Source: Halobacillus sp. Marseille-Q1614
GTDB taxonomy: Bacteria; Bacillota; Bacilli; Bacillales; Halobacillaceae
Assembly (NCBI RefSeq): GCF_902809865.1
Contig: NZ_CADDWH010000001.1
Coordinates: 1,674,001 to 1,738,000 of the forward strand
Reading direction: 5' to 3'
Length of the DNA stretch: 64,000 nt
The notes beneath the pieces were generated by a model. It worked only from the letters and a program-made list of their open reading frames with translations. It made no database searches and was not told the DNA's origin. Shown here piece by piece: positions 1-7,374 of this stretch (the stretch's first letter is position 1; the number at the start of each line of letters is the position of its first letter). A program made the position numbers and the translations under genes.

Positions 1-606
1 TGCCAATCGACTGAGTCGATACATATTGAACACAGAGTAAAAGCCCATTTGAACAAGAAGCATAAAAAATGCCAAACCAAGAAGTGTAAACACCGCAAAC
101 TTTAAAAACGGCAGGATGTACATGTAAAAGGATATATCCATGCCAAAATGCGGATCCTGCTGGCCGAAGGAGGCGTGGTTAAGGAACTTAAGCCAAAGCT
201 CCCAGCCTACCCCCTGGACAATACTGCTTCCCAGCAGACCAACAAAAAGTGAAATCGCCAAAATGGAAAGACGGCTCCATTTATTCGATTGGACGAGACC
301 CGGCAGCTGTTCCGGCTTAAAGTGCCCGAGATAATTTCTCCTGATCCAGGCAAATGTCCAATAAGTTACGATAAAGAATAAAAGAAAGCCTACCCCTCCA
401 AGCAGAACCTTGCTTCCTAATACGGTCATGTAGACTTGCTTAAATCCGAGCGAATCCATCCATATGTAATCTGTAATCCACGACAATGATAACCATCCAA
501 TGAAAAGGACGATTAACAGAAAGCCAAAAAATTTCCCCATAATGGATAATGTTTTTTTTTCCATTCTTTTTTGCTTTGGGTTGATTGTTTTTGTTTGTTT
601 AGCCAA
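1..606 (-). CDS. UPF0182 family membrane protein, N-terminal part
   Basis: The 202 codons present encode the N-terminus of a large integral membrane protein; the rest lies beyond the left edge. After a basic cytoplasmic start there are several hydrophobic segments, for example around GKFFGFLLIVLFIGWLSL and the later SKVLLGGVGFLLFFIVTYW, as in the multi-span N-terminal half of UPF0182 proteins, which are usually about 900 residues with a large outer domain. The start is TTG at 606: a GGGGGAG ribosome binding site lies about 6 nt upstream, whereas the nearby ATG at 611 is in another frame. Family function is unknown. It is transcribed leftward from the gap shared with sspH. Confidence 0.8.
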   Translation of the reverse strand, partial: MAKQTKTINPKQKRMEKKTLSIMGKFFGFLLIVLFIGWLSLSWITDYIWMDSLGFKQVYMTVLGSKVLLGGVGFLLFFIVTYWTFAWIRRNYLGHFKPEQLPGLVQSNKWSRLSILAISLFVGLLGSSIVQGVGWELWLKFLNHASFGQQDPHFGMDISFYMYILPFLKFAVFTLLGLAFFMLLVQMGFYSVFNMYRLSRLA

Positions 607-701
607 CCCATCTCCCCCTTTTAGTTATTTAAAAGCTATTTAATTCCTATGTTCAACTTTATGAAATAATTGCTTAATATTGCCCCGCTCTCTTTCCTAC
701 G

Positions 702-710
702 ATTATACCA
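702..710 (-). promoter_or_regulatory. Extended -10 promoter for the UPF0182 gene
   Basis: Read leftward, this is TGGTATAAT, a perfect extended -10 element, about 100 nt upstream of the TTG start. No good -35 hexamer is visible, as is common with extended -10 promoters. Inferred only from sequence. Confidence 0.4.
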
Positions 711-735
711 CCCCTTTTGTTTCACTTTTTTATTT

Positions 736-771
736 AAAAAAGCTGACCTCACTGCTGAAGATCAGCTTTTT
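736..771. terminator. Hairpin with A- and T-flanks, orphan
   Basis: AAAAAGCTGA and TCAGCTTTTT form a 10-bp stem around a 16-nt loop, terminator-like on both strands. No gene ends here: it lies between the leftward UPF0182 gene and the rightward sspH. I see no other gene or element in 772-1094. Confidence 0.45.
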
Positions 772-1094
772 AGAATGTTTCATGGGTATTTCTTGGCAGG
801 GCCCCCAGCTCATAAAGATGCAGCATTACTGTTTTGTTCTTTTACCCGCCTTCCTTCAAATACACAGAGCATAATACCTCTTTCTTTCACTTGCTTTTAT
901 GGGTGAACTTCCCCTCCATTCTGTACCTTTACTTTAACTACTTCGACCCCCTTCTCGTTTATCCCTTTATGTTTCTTTTATTGATCGAAAAGCATGTGCG
1001 AAGCTTAGTTTTAATATATGAAAACTATTCAAAAAAAGATGTAAGTACGACCAGCCGCTTGTCGGCCGTTATAAGCTTTACTGCCTTTTTTATG

Positions 1095-1123
1095 GAATAT
1101 TATTTTAAAGCTGGCTCATCCTA
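1095..1123 (+). promoter_or_regulatory. SigG/SigF-type forespore promoter of sspH
   Basis: GAATA, a 17-nt spacer and CATCCTA match the forespore sigma consensus (GHATR, N17-18, CATNNTA). It lies 28 nt before the sspH start, fitting the known SigG control of SASP genes. Confidence 0.7.
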
Positions 1124-1150
1124 TAAATATATTTTTAAGGAGGAGCTAAC

Positions 1151-1333
1151 ATGGAAGCACAAAGAGCCCAGGAAATTGCTCAATCGCCAGTAATGGTCAA
1201 TGTAACGTATAACCAGCAGCCCATTTACATTCAACATGTCGATGAAAAGAACGAAACCGCCCGCATCTATCCTTTAGAAAATCCAGAAAATGAATTAGAG
1301 GTTTCCCTAAACGAATTAAACGAACAGCAATAA
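1151..1333 (+). CDS. sspH: H-type small acid-soluble spore protein
   Basis: This 60-residue protein is a minor SASP packed in the spore core. It matches the SspH pattern along its whole length: an N-terminal QRAQEIAQS segment, then MVNVTYN, the signature YIQHVDEKNETARIYPL, and an acidic tail. AGGAGG lies 7 nt upstream of the ATG and a forespore-type promoter precedes it. The gene stands alone, closed by a strong hairpin terminator. It is good evidence that the host makes endospores. Confidence 0.93.
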   Translation: MEAQRAQEIAQSPVMVNVTYNQQPIYIQHVDEKNETARIYPLENPENELEVSLNELNEQQ

Positions 1334-1335
1334 AG

Positions 1336-1363
1336 AAAACCACCGCGTTAGCGCGGTGGTTTT
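1336..1363. terminator. Bidirectional terminator of sspH and the facing SDR gene
   Basis: A perfect 12-bp stem (AAAACCACCGCG) with a TTAG loop and T-rich ends on both strands. It abuts both stop codons, so it can serve the convergent genes on each side. Confidence 0.9.
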
Positions 1364-1891
1364 CTATGAATCCACACGGCCGACAGTAGAAGTCGCCCGG
1401 GGAGAATGCATCGCTTCATACACTCCTGCTGAAATTTCCGAATGAGTCAGCCAGCGCATATGATCCTTTTCCATAACATGCCCTAGAATTACTTGCTTAA
1501 ATGTACACATTAGACCCGTGTTAGGTGAAAAATTATGAGCCGGGTTCCCTGCTCGGCTACCTTTCACGTGAATGATTTCCCATTCTGTACGCTGTTTTGA
1601 AAAGAGGTCGCACATCTCCTGAAGCGCCTGATCACCCTTCCGATGGAACCAGGCGACTACTTTCTGTACCGGCCTCTGCTCGATCAGCTGTTCTATATCC
1701 TTAATAAAACTGTCTCTGTTAGTATAGTCGGAAGATATGAGATGAAGCTTCCCGGGATTTACAGCCAGATCTTTCACTTCTCGAAGCTTCTTTTGGTTCC
1801 TGCCAAGAACAGAGACTTCGTGCCCTTCTTTATTTAATCGAAGGGCAAGCTCGCGTAACATCCCGCTTCCGCCAATAATTAAAATATGCAC
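1364..1891 (-). CDS. Short NAD(P)-binding SDR-like protein
   Basis: A 175-residue protein opening with the Rossmann glycine motif GGSGML after strand HILII, followed by a VLGRN segment typical of NADP-binding SDR-like folds. At 175 residues it is shorter than classical SDRs (about 250) and no YxxxK catalytic pair is evident, so it may bind nucleotide without being a standard dehydrogenase. The start is GTG with GGGGGCAGG upstream. It converges on sspH and shares its terminator. The substrate is unknown. Confidence 0.7.
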   Translation of the reverse strand: MHILIIGGSGMLRELALRLNKEGHEVSVLGRNQKKLREVKDLAVNPGKLHLISSDYTNRDSFIKDIEQLIEQRPVQKVVAWFHRKGDQALQEMCDLFSKQRTEWEIIHVKGSRAGNPAHNFSPNTGLMCTFKQVILGHVMEKDHMRWLTHSEISAGVYEAMHSPRATSTVGRVDS

Positions 1892-1990
1892 TTACCTGCC
1901 CCCTATTTTTTTAATCTCCTTGAAAAAACACTAAATTATATTTCGATAGGTTTCAACTAAGTTGTTTTCCATTCCATATTCTCCGGCAAT

Positions 1991-2026
1991 AAAAAAAGCC
2001 TGAAGAAATGGCTCCTCAAGCTTTTT
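1991..2026 (-). terminator. Terminator of the 45-residue ORF
   Basis: On the minus strand the stem AAAAAGCTTGA / TCAGGCTTTTT (one G-U pair) is followed by T residues. On the plus strand the same position is a C-A mismatch, so the terminator points left. Confidence 0.7.
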
Positions 2027-2034
2027 CAAAAGTT

Positions 2035-2172
2035 CTATTCGAAATCATCAGGGTTCTTTTCATCGTTTATTCCGCGTTTAGCGTCCAGCTGATTTTTTTC
2101 TTCCTCAGTCCGAGCAGAGGAGATGACGTTTCCTTCTGCATCATATTGGATCTTACTTTTCTTATCGCTCAT
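2035..2172 (-). CDS. Small charged protein, 45 residues
   Basis: A short ORF with a strong ribosome binding site (AGGAGG, 9 nt before ATG) and its own downstream terminator, which together support it as real. The product begins MSDKKSKIQYDAEGNVIS, is rich in Asp, Glu and Lys, and has no hydrophobic segment, so it is probably soluble and partly disordered. I do not recognise a family. Confidence 0.65.
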   Translation of the reverse strand: MSDKKSKIQYDAEGNVISSARTEEEKNQLDAKRGINDEKNPDDFE

Positions 2173-2284
2173 TGTAGAGTACCTCCTGTGATTGTTGTAC
2201 TCTTAGAGTCCCAAATTGCAGTTTTTTTAATCATTAAGATATGTTAATTCTAATAAGTGAGGATGAATTCGATTCATCGATTGG

Positions 2285-2947
2285 TTAATCGTTTATTTCA
2301 ATCGTACTCGTAATTTCAACCTTATTTAATGCTTGGGATGCCAAACGGTCGGCTTCCCTGTTTTTCTTTCGGGATATGACTGTATACGTCGGGCGAAGTC
2401 CCATTTGCTCCATCTTATTTTCAATCCGATCGGCCCAGGCATTTAAATCTTCCTCCAAAGTTGGCCAGTCACCTTCAAGCTGATTTAGCACCACCTGAGA
2501 ATCTCCAACGAATTCAACAGGTATATGGTGGACGTTCATAAGCTCAAGCTCCGTTAAAGCCAGATGCAGCGCCGCATATTCAGCTTCATTGTTTGAGTTA
2601 AGCTGATCGACTAACGCATTTCTACGCAGGCGGAAAGACTTGTCGTTTTGATCATAATAGATCACACATCCTAAACCCGATTTTCTCGTTTTCAAATCAT
2701 ATCCCGCATCAAAGTAAACTTTAATGTTATGAGGCTCTGTCTGAATCCCCTTCATATATTCTTTTAGTTCTTTTACGTTCCACGTATTATGGTCTAAAGA
2801 ATCAATGAACTCTAAATGTTTAACTCGGCCCGTTTTCTCGAAGTCTTCAGCGACCACCAGTGCTTTTCCAGCCTTCATTTCCTCTGAGCTGAAAACTGCC
2901 TCCAAACCTTTTGGTGTATGATATGTGATTTCTATACGAACGTCCAT
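2285..2947 (-). CDS. RNase H-fold protein with N-terminal extension
   Basis: This 220-residue protein has an RNase HI-like domain from about residue 74 to 208 after a 70-residue N-terminal region. The four acidic active-site positions are in place: Asp80 (YFDAGYD), Glu123 (NNEAEYAAL), Asp149 (VGDSQVV) and Asp200 (READRLAS). It resembles the Bacillus YpeP/reverse-transcriptase-like group; cleavage of RNA in RNA-DNA hybrids is expected but not shown, and cellular roles differ between members. GAGGTGG precedes the ATG. It appears monocistronic. Confidence 0.8.
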   Translation of the reverse strand: MDVRIEITYHTPKGLEAVFSSEEMKAGKALVVAEDFEKTGRVKHLEFIDSLDHNTWNVKELKEYMKGIQTEPHNIKVYFDAGYDLKTRKSGLGCVIYYDQNDKSFRLRRNALVDQLNSNNEAEYAALHLALTELELMNVHHIPVEFVGDSQVVLNQLEGDWPTLEEDLNAWADRIENKMEQMGLRPTYTVISRKKNREADRLASQALNKVEITSTIEIND

Positions 2948-3054
2948 CTAAAGCCACCTCATCTCAATTAATAAGTATATAGGAATAGTCTCCCCAATTT
3001 TATGAGCGGAATAAACTTCAGGCACTTAATTAAACTGACGAATTAAGGATTTCT

Positions 3055-3085
3055 TTGTCAAACTTTAATACTTTTTAGATATAAT
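3055..3085 (+). promoter_or_regulatory. Possible SigA promoter for the 58-residue ORF
   Basis: TTGTCA and TATAAT are separated by 19 nt, slightly long. They lie about 160 nt upstream of the ORF. Weak support. Confidence 0.3.
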
Positions 3086-3244
3086 AATAATTACGAATGA
3101 TACTTTATAATTAATTTGTAAATATGGGTATTAATATATGAAATGAGTTGTTATTATTAAGATAGTCTCATTATTGTGAGATAGAAAATGATACTTCGGT
3201 AAGAGTTATCTTGCAAATTTAGAATGAGGCACTGAGGCTATACA

Positions 3245-3421
3245 ATGCTATATCGAGTCATTGGTCAAATGAAAGGCAGCAGTCCGGTGTTTTTCTGTTC
3301 TAAGAAAGAGGAATTTACCTTTTCGACTAGGGCTAAGGCTCAAGGCTTCTTAGAGGATATAAAATCTGAACAGGTTTTACCTTCCAACTATCAGCTAAAG
3401 ATCGAAAAAACGATCGAATAA
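3245..3421 (+). CDS. Small hypothetical protein, 58 residues
   Basis: The ORF encodes a basic, soluble-looking protein beginning MLYRVIGQMKGSSPVFFCSKK and ending in KIEKTIE. The ribosome binding site is weak (TGAGG about 9 nt upstream). In its favour are a plausible upstream promoter and a strong terminator 20 nt after the stop. I do not recognise a family. It could be a small conserved Bacillaceae protein or a chance ORF on a noncoding transcript. Confidence 0.5.
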   Translation: MLYRVIGQMKGSSPVFFCSKKEEFTFSTRAKAQGFLEDIKSEQVLPSNYQLKIEKTIE

Positions 3422-3440
3422 TATATAAAACATTACTCAG

Positions 3441-3474
3441 GGACGCTAGATTAAATTCTAGTGTCCTTTTTTGA
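3441..3474 (+). terminator. Rho-independent terminator
   Basis: GGACGCTAG and CTAGTGTCC pair (one G-U) around ATTAAATT and are followed by six T residues. It closes the 58-residue ORF transcript, just before the stop of the facing DUF1801 gene. Confidence 0.85.
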
Positions 3475-3477
3475 TTT

Positions 3478-3903
3478 TTAACGATCGGGATATGATTCTT
3501 GAAGAAAAATCATGGACTGACGGATTAACTCTTTTAGCACGTCCACGTTGATATCCTCTATTTTATTTATATAAACACAAGCTTTTCCTGTTGTATGCTT
3601 TCCAAAATCCTTCAGCAGTTCTTCCCGTTTTTCATCACCCGGTGCAAAATAGAGACTGATCTTGGATTTACGTGGTGAAAAACCAACAAGCGGGGCCTCC
3701 CCTTCATGGCCGGATTCATATTTATAATGGTATTTTCCAAAACCAATAACGCTCGCTCCCCACATTTTAGCTTGATAACCTGTGGTTTCCTCGAAAATCT
3801 CCAGGAGCCGGTAAGCATCTTCTTTCTTTTTTGGATGATCAACTTTTGCGATAAACTCCGTAACACTATGGTCTGTCTCTTTTGTTTTTTGCTCGTAGGC
3901 CAT
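3478..3903 (-). CDS. DUF1801 domain protein
   Basis: A 141-residue cytoplasmic protein of the DUF1801 (YdhG-like) family. Recognisable parts are the TGYQAKMWGASVIGFGKYHY core, the PLVGFSPRKSKISLYF strand region and the KHTTGKACVYINK turn. The function of the family is not established. GGAGC lies 7 nt before the ATG. It faces the 58-residue ORF and looks monocistronic. Confidence 0.85.
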   Translation of the reverse strand: MAYEQKTKETDHSVTEFIAKVDHPKKKEDAYRLLEIFEETTGYQAKMWGASVIGFGKYHYKYESGHEGEAPLVGFSPRKSKISLYFAPGDEKREELLKDFGKHTTGKACVYINKIEDINVDVLKELIRQSMIFLQESYPDR

Positions 3904-4011
3904 TTGTTTAGCTCCTTTTTCAAGAAAACGCTTTAATTATAAATACAATTATTTCAAAATCCTATGTAAAAAACAATCACTCAACTGGTAAAATTATCAA
4001 AAAATAAAACA

Positions 4012-4120
4012 AAAAATCTCGACTCCCCAAAAGGAATCGAGCTTTAGTTTATTGAGCAGAAGGAAATCTGGCCGCTGCAAACTTACCGGTATTGGCTCCC
4101 GGAACGTTTAACCTTTTCTA
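4012..4120 (-). ncRNA. Candidate small noncoding RNA
   Basis: The 360-nt gap between the DUF1801 gene and rlmN has no ORF, but on the minus strand a structured segment ends in a good terminator: CTCGATTCC / GGGGAGTCGAG (9 bp, one G-U) followed by six T residues near 4012. On the plus strand the same hairpin carries a mismatch, so the transcript would run leftward. A second hairpin uses the CCGG repeats near 4087-4102. TATATA at 4124-4129 could be a -10 box, but no -35 was found. I could not assign an RNA family. Confidence 0.3.
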
Positions 4121-4263
4121 TCCTATATATTTTTTTAGAATAGAACGGGTTTTTTGTCTACACTCTCTTAAATATGAGCCTTCCCACACAATCCCAGCTT
4201 GTGTCCACGCAGCAAATGAAGTATGATAGAAATAGCGATTTTTTTTAAAAGAGGAGCGTATTT

Positions 4264-5349
4264 ATGAAACGATCCATTTACGGATTGACCTTTGAACAAC
4301 TGACGAACTGGCTTACGGAACACGGAGAGAAGAAGTTTCGCTCTAAGCAAGTGTGGGACTGGCTCTACCAAAAAAGAGTGACTGACTTTTCACAAATGAA
4401 GAATTTAAACCAATCCTGCATCGATCTCTTAGATGAACATTTTACGATCGAAACGCTGACAGAAGAAATCAAGCAGGAATCGAAGGACGGAACGGTTAAA
4501 TTCTTATTTAAATTAGATGATGGCAATGTCATTGAAACAGTACTGATGCGTTTTAACTACGGTCTTTCGGTATGTGTAACGACTCAGGTGGGCTGTAACA
4601 TCGGTTGTTCCTTCTGCGCGAGTGGTATCCTGCGTAAAAACCGTGACTTAACGAGCGGAGAAATTGTAGAGCAGATTATGCAGGTACAGCAGCACTTGGA
4701 TAAACAAGGCAAAGATGAACGTGTCAGCCATATTGTCGTTATGGGAATCGGCGAACCATTTGATAACTATGACAACCTGATTGACTTCTTAAAAGTCGTA
4801 AACGATCAAAAAGGATTATCCATCGGTGCCCGTCACATCACCGTATCTACAAGCGGAATCGCGCCGAAAATGTACGAATTCGCGGACGAAGGCATTCAAA
4901 TTAACCTGGCACTTTCAATTCACGCGCCAAACAATGAGCTTCGCACGAAAATCATGAAGATTAACCGTGCTTATCCGTTAGAGAAGCTGATGCCGGCGAT
5001 CGACTATTATTTAGAGAAAACCAACCGCCGGATTACGTTTGAATATATTTTATTAAAAGACGTAAACGATCATAAGAAAGAAGCAGAACAGCTTGCTGAT
5101 CTGCTTAAAGATAAACGCCATTTATCTTACGTGAATTTGATTCCGTATAACCCGGTCGCTGACAACCCGTACGAACGAAGCGAAAAAGAAGCGATTCTTA
5201 CGTTCTATCAAACGCTGATGGACCGCGGGATTAAATGCGGTGTCCGTACAGAGCACGGAACAGACATCGATGCAGCATGCGGACAGCTGCGAAGCAAACA
5301 GATTGAAAAAGAAAAAGCACGCAAAAAGAAAAAACTGCAAGAAAACTAA
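4264..5349 (+). CDS. rlmN: Dual-specificity 23S rRNA A2503 / tRNA A37 C2-methyltransferase
   Basis: A radical-SAM enzyme that methylates C2 of A2503 in 23S rRNA and A37 of some tRNAs. At 361 residues it has family length. The 4Fe-4S cluster motif CxxxCxxC is at Cys111, Cys115 and Cys118; [12 protein letters not shown] follows, and near the C-terminus the methyl-carrying Cys lies in [15 protein letters not shown] precedes the ATG by 7 nt. The gene is intact, but its own terminator was split by the insertion sequence 15 bp after the stop codon. Confidence 0.96.
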   Translation: MKRSIYGLTFEQLTNWLTEHGEKKFRSKQVWDWLYQKRVTDFSQMKNLNQSCIDLLDEHFTIETLTEEIKQESKDGTVKFLFKLDDGNVIETVLMRFNYGLSVCVTTQVGCNIGCSFCASGILRKNRDLTSGEIVEQIMQVQQHLDKQGKDERVSHIVVMGIGEPFDNYDNLIDFLKVVNDQKGLSIGARHITVSTSGIAPKMYEFADEGIQINLALSIHAPNNELRTKIMKINRAYPLEKLMPAIDYYLEKTNRRITFEYILLKDVNDHKKEAEQLADLLKDKRHLSYVNLIPYNPVADNPYERSEKEAILTFYQTLMDRGIKCGVRTEHGTDIDAACGQLRSKQIEKEKARKKKKLQEN

Positions 5350-5364
5350 AAGCATGGGGCCTTA
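5348..5364 (+). other. Left half of the rlmN terminator, split by IS insertion
   Basis: The arm AAAAGCATGGGGC (5348-5360) pairs over 13 bp with GCCTCATGCTTTT at 6844-6856 if the IS and one copy of TTA are removed. The loop would be CTTAA, followed by seven T residues. The element went into that loop. Confidence 0.85.
5362..5364 (+). repeat. Target site duplication, left copy (TTA)
   Basis: TTA directly precedes the left inverted repeat and recurs at 6840-6842 directly after the right one. A 3-bp duplication fits the IS3 family. Confidence 0.75.
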
Positions 5365-5390
5365 GGTAGTGCACCCCAGAAGTTAGAGTT
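5365..5390 (+). repeat. Left terminal inverted repeat of the IS
   Basis: It begins GGTAGTGCACCCC and ends GTTAGAGTT. It matches the reverse complement of 6814-6839 at 22 of 26 positions. Confidence 0.88.
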
Positions 5391-5416
5391 AATAATCTAA
5401 CTTCCGGGGTGTTTTT
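5372..5416 (+). terminator. Terminator-like hairpin at the IS left end
   Basis: Arms 5372-5387 and 5396-5411 form a 16-bp stem with one mismatch, followed by five T residues that end three bases before the orfA ATG. The GGGGTG ribosome binding site lies inside the 3' arm. Transcripts entering from rlmN should therefore stop here or be poorly translated, a known way for IS elements to resist outside transcription. It may also replace the lost rlmN terminator. Confidence 0.8.
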
Positions 5417-5418
5417 GT

Positions 5419-5982
5419 ATGTCAAAGTATAGTGAGAAATTTAAATTACAGGTGGTAACGGAGTACTTCCAAGGTCATCTAGGGTACGCTTTATTAGCTA
5501 AGAAGTACTCGATCCCTAGTGATGTTCAAATTTTACGCTGGGTTCGTGCTTATCAAGCCTTCGGAGAAGAAGGTTTAAAAAGGAAGCATTCGAAACAAGT
5601 CTACCCTGTCCAATTCAAGCTGGATGTATTAAACTTTATGAAACAGACAGGCGCTTCTCATCAGGAGACTGCGATTGCCTTCCAATTGAACAACCCTGCG
5701 TTAATTGCGAACTGGTCCAACATTTTTCGGAAGGAAGGGATCGGAGGCCTCCAAGAAAAAGCGAAAGGACGGCCCTCTATGTCAAAAAATCATAAGAAAA
5801 AGTCAACCAAATCAGATAAAGAATTAACTCGTGAAGAACAATTAGAACGTGAAAATGAACTCCTACGTTTAGAGAATTCCTATCTAAAAAAGTTAAAAGC
5901 TTTTCAGGAGAATCCGAATGCCTATCTCGAAAAGCACAAACAGCGCTGGTATTCGAACTCAAAAAAGAAGGATTCAAATTAA
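5419..5982 (+). CDS. IS3-family transposase subunit OrfA
   Basis: The 187-residue protein has two helix-turn-helix units (about residues 1-55 and 60-115, each of the KFKLQVV...LRWVRAYQAFGEEGL type) that bind the IS ends. A C-terminal coiled coil or leucine zipper follows near EEQLERENELLRLENSYLKK. This layout is typical of IS150-group OrfA. In-frame translation ends at 5982, but the heptamer A-AAA-AAG at 5961-5967 allows a -1 shift to give OrfAB, the active transposase in this family. OrfA alone usually acts as a regulator. Confidence 0.93.
   Translation: MSKYSEKFKLQVVTEYFQGHLGYALLAKKYSIPSDVQILRWVRAYQAFGEEGLKRKHSKQVYPVQFKLDVLNFMKQTGASHQETAIAFQLNNPALIANWSNIFRKEGIGGLQEKAKGRPSMSKNHKKKSTKSDKELTREEQLERENELLRLENSYLKKLKAFQENPNAYLEKHKQRWYSNSKKKDSN
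5961..5967 (+). other. Programmed -1 frameshift site (AAAAAAG)
   Basis: The heptamer is in the correct register (A AAA AAG in the orfA frame). After slipping, reading continues as KKEGFKLKDALRRVDIPEATYH, the usual IS150-group junction sequence, straight into orfB. Confidence 0.85.
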
Positions 5983-5999
5983 AAGATGCCTTACGAAGA

Positions 6000-6809
6000 G
6001 TGGACATTCCTGAAGCCACTTATCATTACCAGAGAAAGCAGTTCAAGAAGGAAGATCCGAATAAAGAGTGGAAAGAAATGATTACGAACCTCTTCCATAA
6101 GCACAACGGAACCTATGGCTATCGCCGCATTTCCTTCGAACTTAGAAACCAGGGGTATATCATCAACCATAAAAAAGTTCAACGGATCATGAGTACGCTC
6201 GGATTGAAATGTGAAAAATTCACCCGTAAATCCAGGTATAAATCGTACAAAGGTACGGTCGGGAAAGTGGCTCATAATCGATTAAAACGCAGATTCCATA
6301 CGCCCATTCGGCTCCAAAAATTAGTCACAGATGTGACGGAATTCAAATGTGCAGGAAATGAGAAACTTTATTTAAGTCCGATTATGGACTTATTCAACGG
6401 AGAAGTTGTCTCTTTTGGCATTTCCAAACGGCCAACCCTGAACTTTGTTTTAAAGCCGTTGAAGGAAGCGTTGGATACCATTCAAACGGAAGCCGAATAC
6501 CGGACAACCATCCACTCCGATCAAGGCTGGCATTATCAACACAACACGTGGGTGAAAACATTAAAGAAACATCAAATCTTTCAAAGTATGTCCAGGAAAG
6601 CAAACTGCGCAGATAATGCGGCCATGGAGAATTTTTTCGGGATCCTCAAACAAGAAATGTATTACGGAGAAGAAGTGGTTTCTTATGAAGCGCTTAAAAG
6701 AAAGCTCGAGGTCTACGTGGACTACTATAATCATGAACGCGTAAAAGCAAAATTGGCTGGTTTAAGTCCCATACAATACCGAACTCAAACCAGCCAATCA
6801 GCTGCATAA
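6000..6809 (+). CDS. IS3-family transposase catalytic part OrfB
   Basis: The DDE integrase-type domain of the transposase. With numbering from the GTG at 6000, the catalytic residues are Asp111 (TDVTEF), Asp174 (HSDQGWHYQ) and Glu210 (DNAAMENFFGILK), a DD(35)E spacing. An HTH_21-type region precedes it (HKHNGTYGYRRI). The open frame extends upstream to the slippery site, so the natural product is most likely the OrfAB fusion rather than a protein begun at GTG. No stop or frameshift damages it. Confidence 0.93.
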   Translation: MDIPEATYHYQRKQFKKEDPNKEWKEMITNLFHKHNGTYGYRRISFELRNQGYIINHKKVQRIMSTLGLKCEKFTRKSRYKSYKGTVGKVAHNRLKRRFHTPIRLQKLVTDVTEFKCAGNEKLYLSPIMDLFNGEVVSFGISKRPTLNFVLKPLKEALDTIQTEAEYRTTIHSDQGWHYQHNTWVKTLKKHQIFQSMSRKANCADNAAMENFFGILKQEMYYGEEVVSYEALKRKLEVYVDYYNHERVKAKLAGLSPIQYRTQTSQSAA

Positions 6810-6813
6810 TAAA

Positions 6814-6839
6814 AACTCTAACTTTTAGGGGTCACTACC
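6814..6839 (+). repeat. Right terminal inverted repeat of the IS
   Basis: It ends CACTACC and is the partner of 5365-5390. TTA at 6840-6842 is the second copy of the target duplication. Confidence 0.88.
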
Positions 6840-6846
6840 TTAAGCC

Positions 6847-7155
6847 TCATGCTTTTTTTGATGGGGTATTTTTAAACTGACTGGCGTGCTGCTTAGCGAA
6901 TTGAACGATTTTTGCGTACGTTTCGGGGGCCATTTCTTTTTTTGAAAGCGAATAAAGCTTGGCCGTTCCCTCATCAATAACTTTTATCCGCTCTCCTCCC
7001 CTTACATATAATGTTACATATAAGAATGGATCAAGTATATCATTCTCCACTAGAAATTCTTTTGGGAAATCTGCGGTTATAAGAACCCGGTCTTCAATTT
7101 GTTTCACAGAAAGCTGACTGTAATATTTCAGGTTTTTTATTTCTTTTAAAAACAA
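6847..7155 (-). CDS. Hypothetical protein, 102 residues
   Basis: A soluble, mixed-charge protein beginning MFLKEIKNLKYYSQLSVKQ. I recognise no family. The start is TTG with GGGAGTGGG upstream. Its stop codon at 6847-6849 lies inside the right arm of the old rlmN terminator, which originally served both convergent genes. The IS ends 7 bp beyond the stop, so the coding region is whole but its terminator is split. Confidence 0.7.
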   Translation of the reverse strand: MFLKEIKNLKYYSQLSVKQIEDRVLITADFPKEFLVENDILDPFLYVTLYVRGGERIKVIDEGTAKLYSLSKKEMAPETYAKIVQFAKQHASQFKNTPSKKA

Positions 7156-7308
7156 TGCATCCCACTCCCTAATGTAATTCTCGTTACACCCAAACTCATC
7201 GTACTACGTTTTCCTTAAAATTATTCCCTTTTGAACGAAGAGTAAATGTTAAAATTGCTTTAATTTTGATGCTCATTAAAAATTTTAACAGGATTGTCAT
7301 TGTTCTAA

Positions 7309-7338
7309 TTGGTTTCTAGACGATTTTTTCGTTATACT
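7309..7338 (+). promoter_or_regulatory. SigA-type promoter of the DUF420 gene
   Basis: TTGGTT and TATACT lie 18 nt apart, 37 nt before the TTG start at 7375. The position argues against upstream in-frame start codons such as 7309. Confidence 0.5.
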
Positions 7339-7374
7339 CTTCATGAAATAGTTTTTATGAGATGGGGAATTACT

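Larger units (their letters stand above)
5365..6839 (+). mobile_element. IS3-family (IS150-group) insertion sequence, 1475 bp, apparently intact
   Basis: The ends are 26-bp inverted repeats matching at 22 positions (left 5365-5390, right 6814-6839). Inside are orfA and orfB in the relative -1 frame, with an A6G slippery heptamer at 5961-5967 in register. The DDE triad is complete and both frames are open, so the element could be active. The left end folds into a terminator-like hairpin that also hides the orfA ribosome binding site. It lies in the loop of the former rlmN terminator, with the TTA duplication on each side. Confidence 0.93.

Noticed and set aside
834-1193. A 119-codon plus-strand frame reaching into sspH
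   Set aside because: It has no ribosome binding site, overlaps the forespore promoter and the real sspH frame, and has a low-complexity composition from AT-rich DNA.
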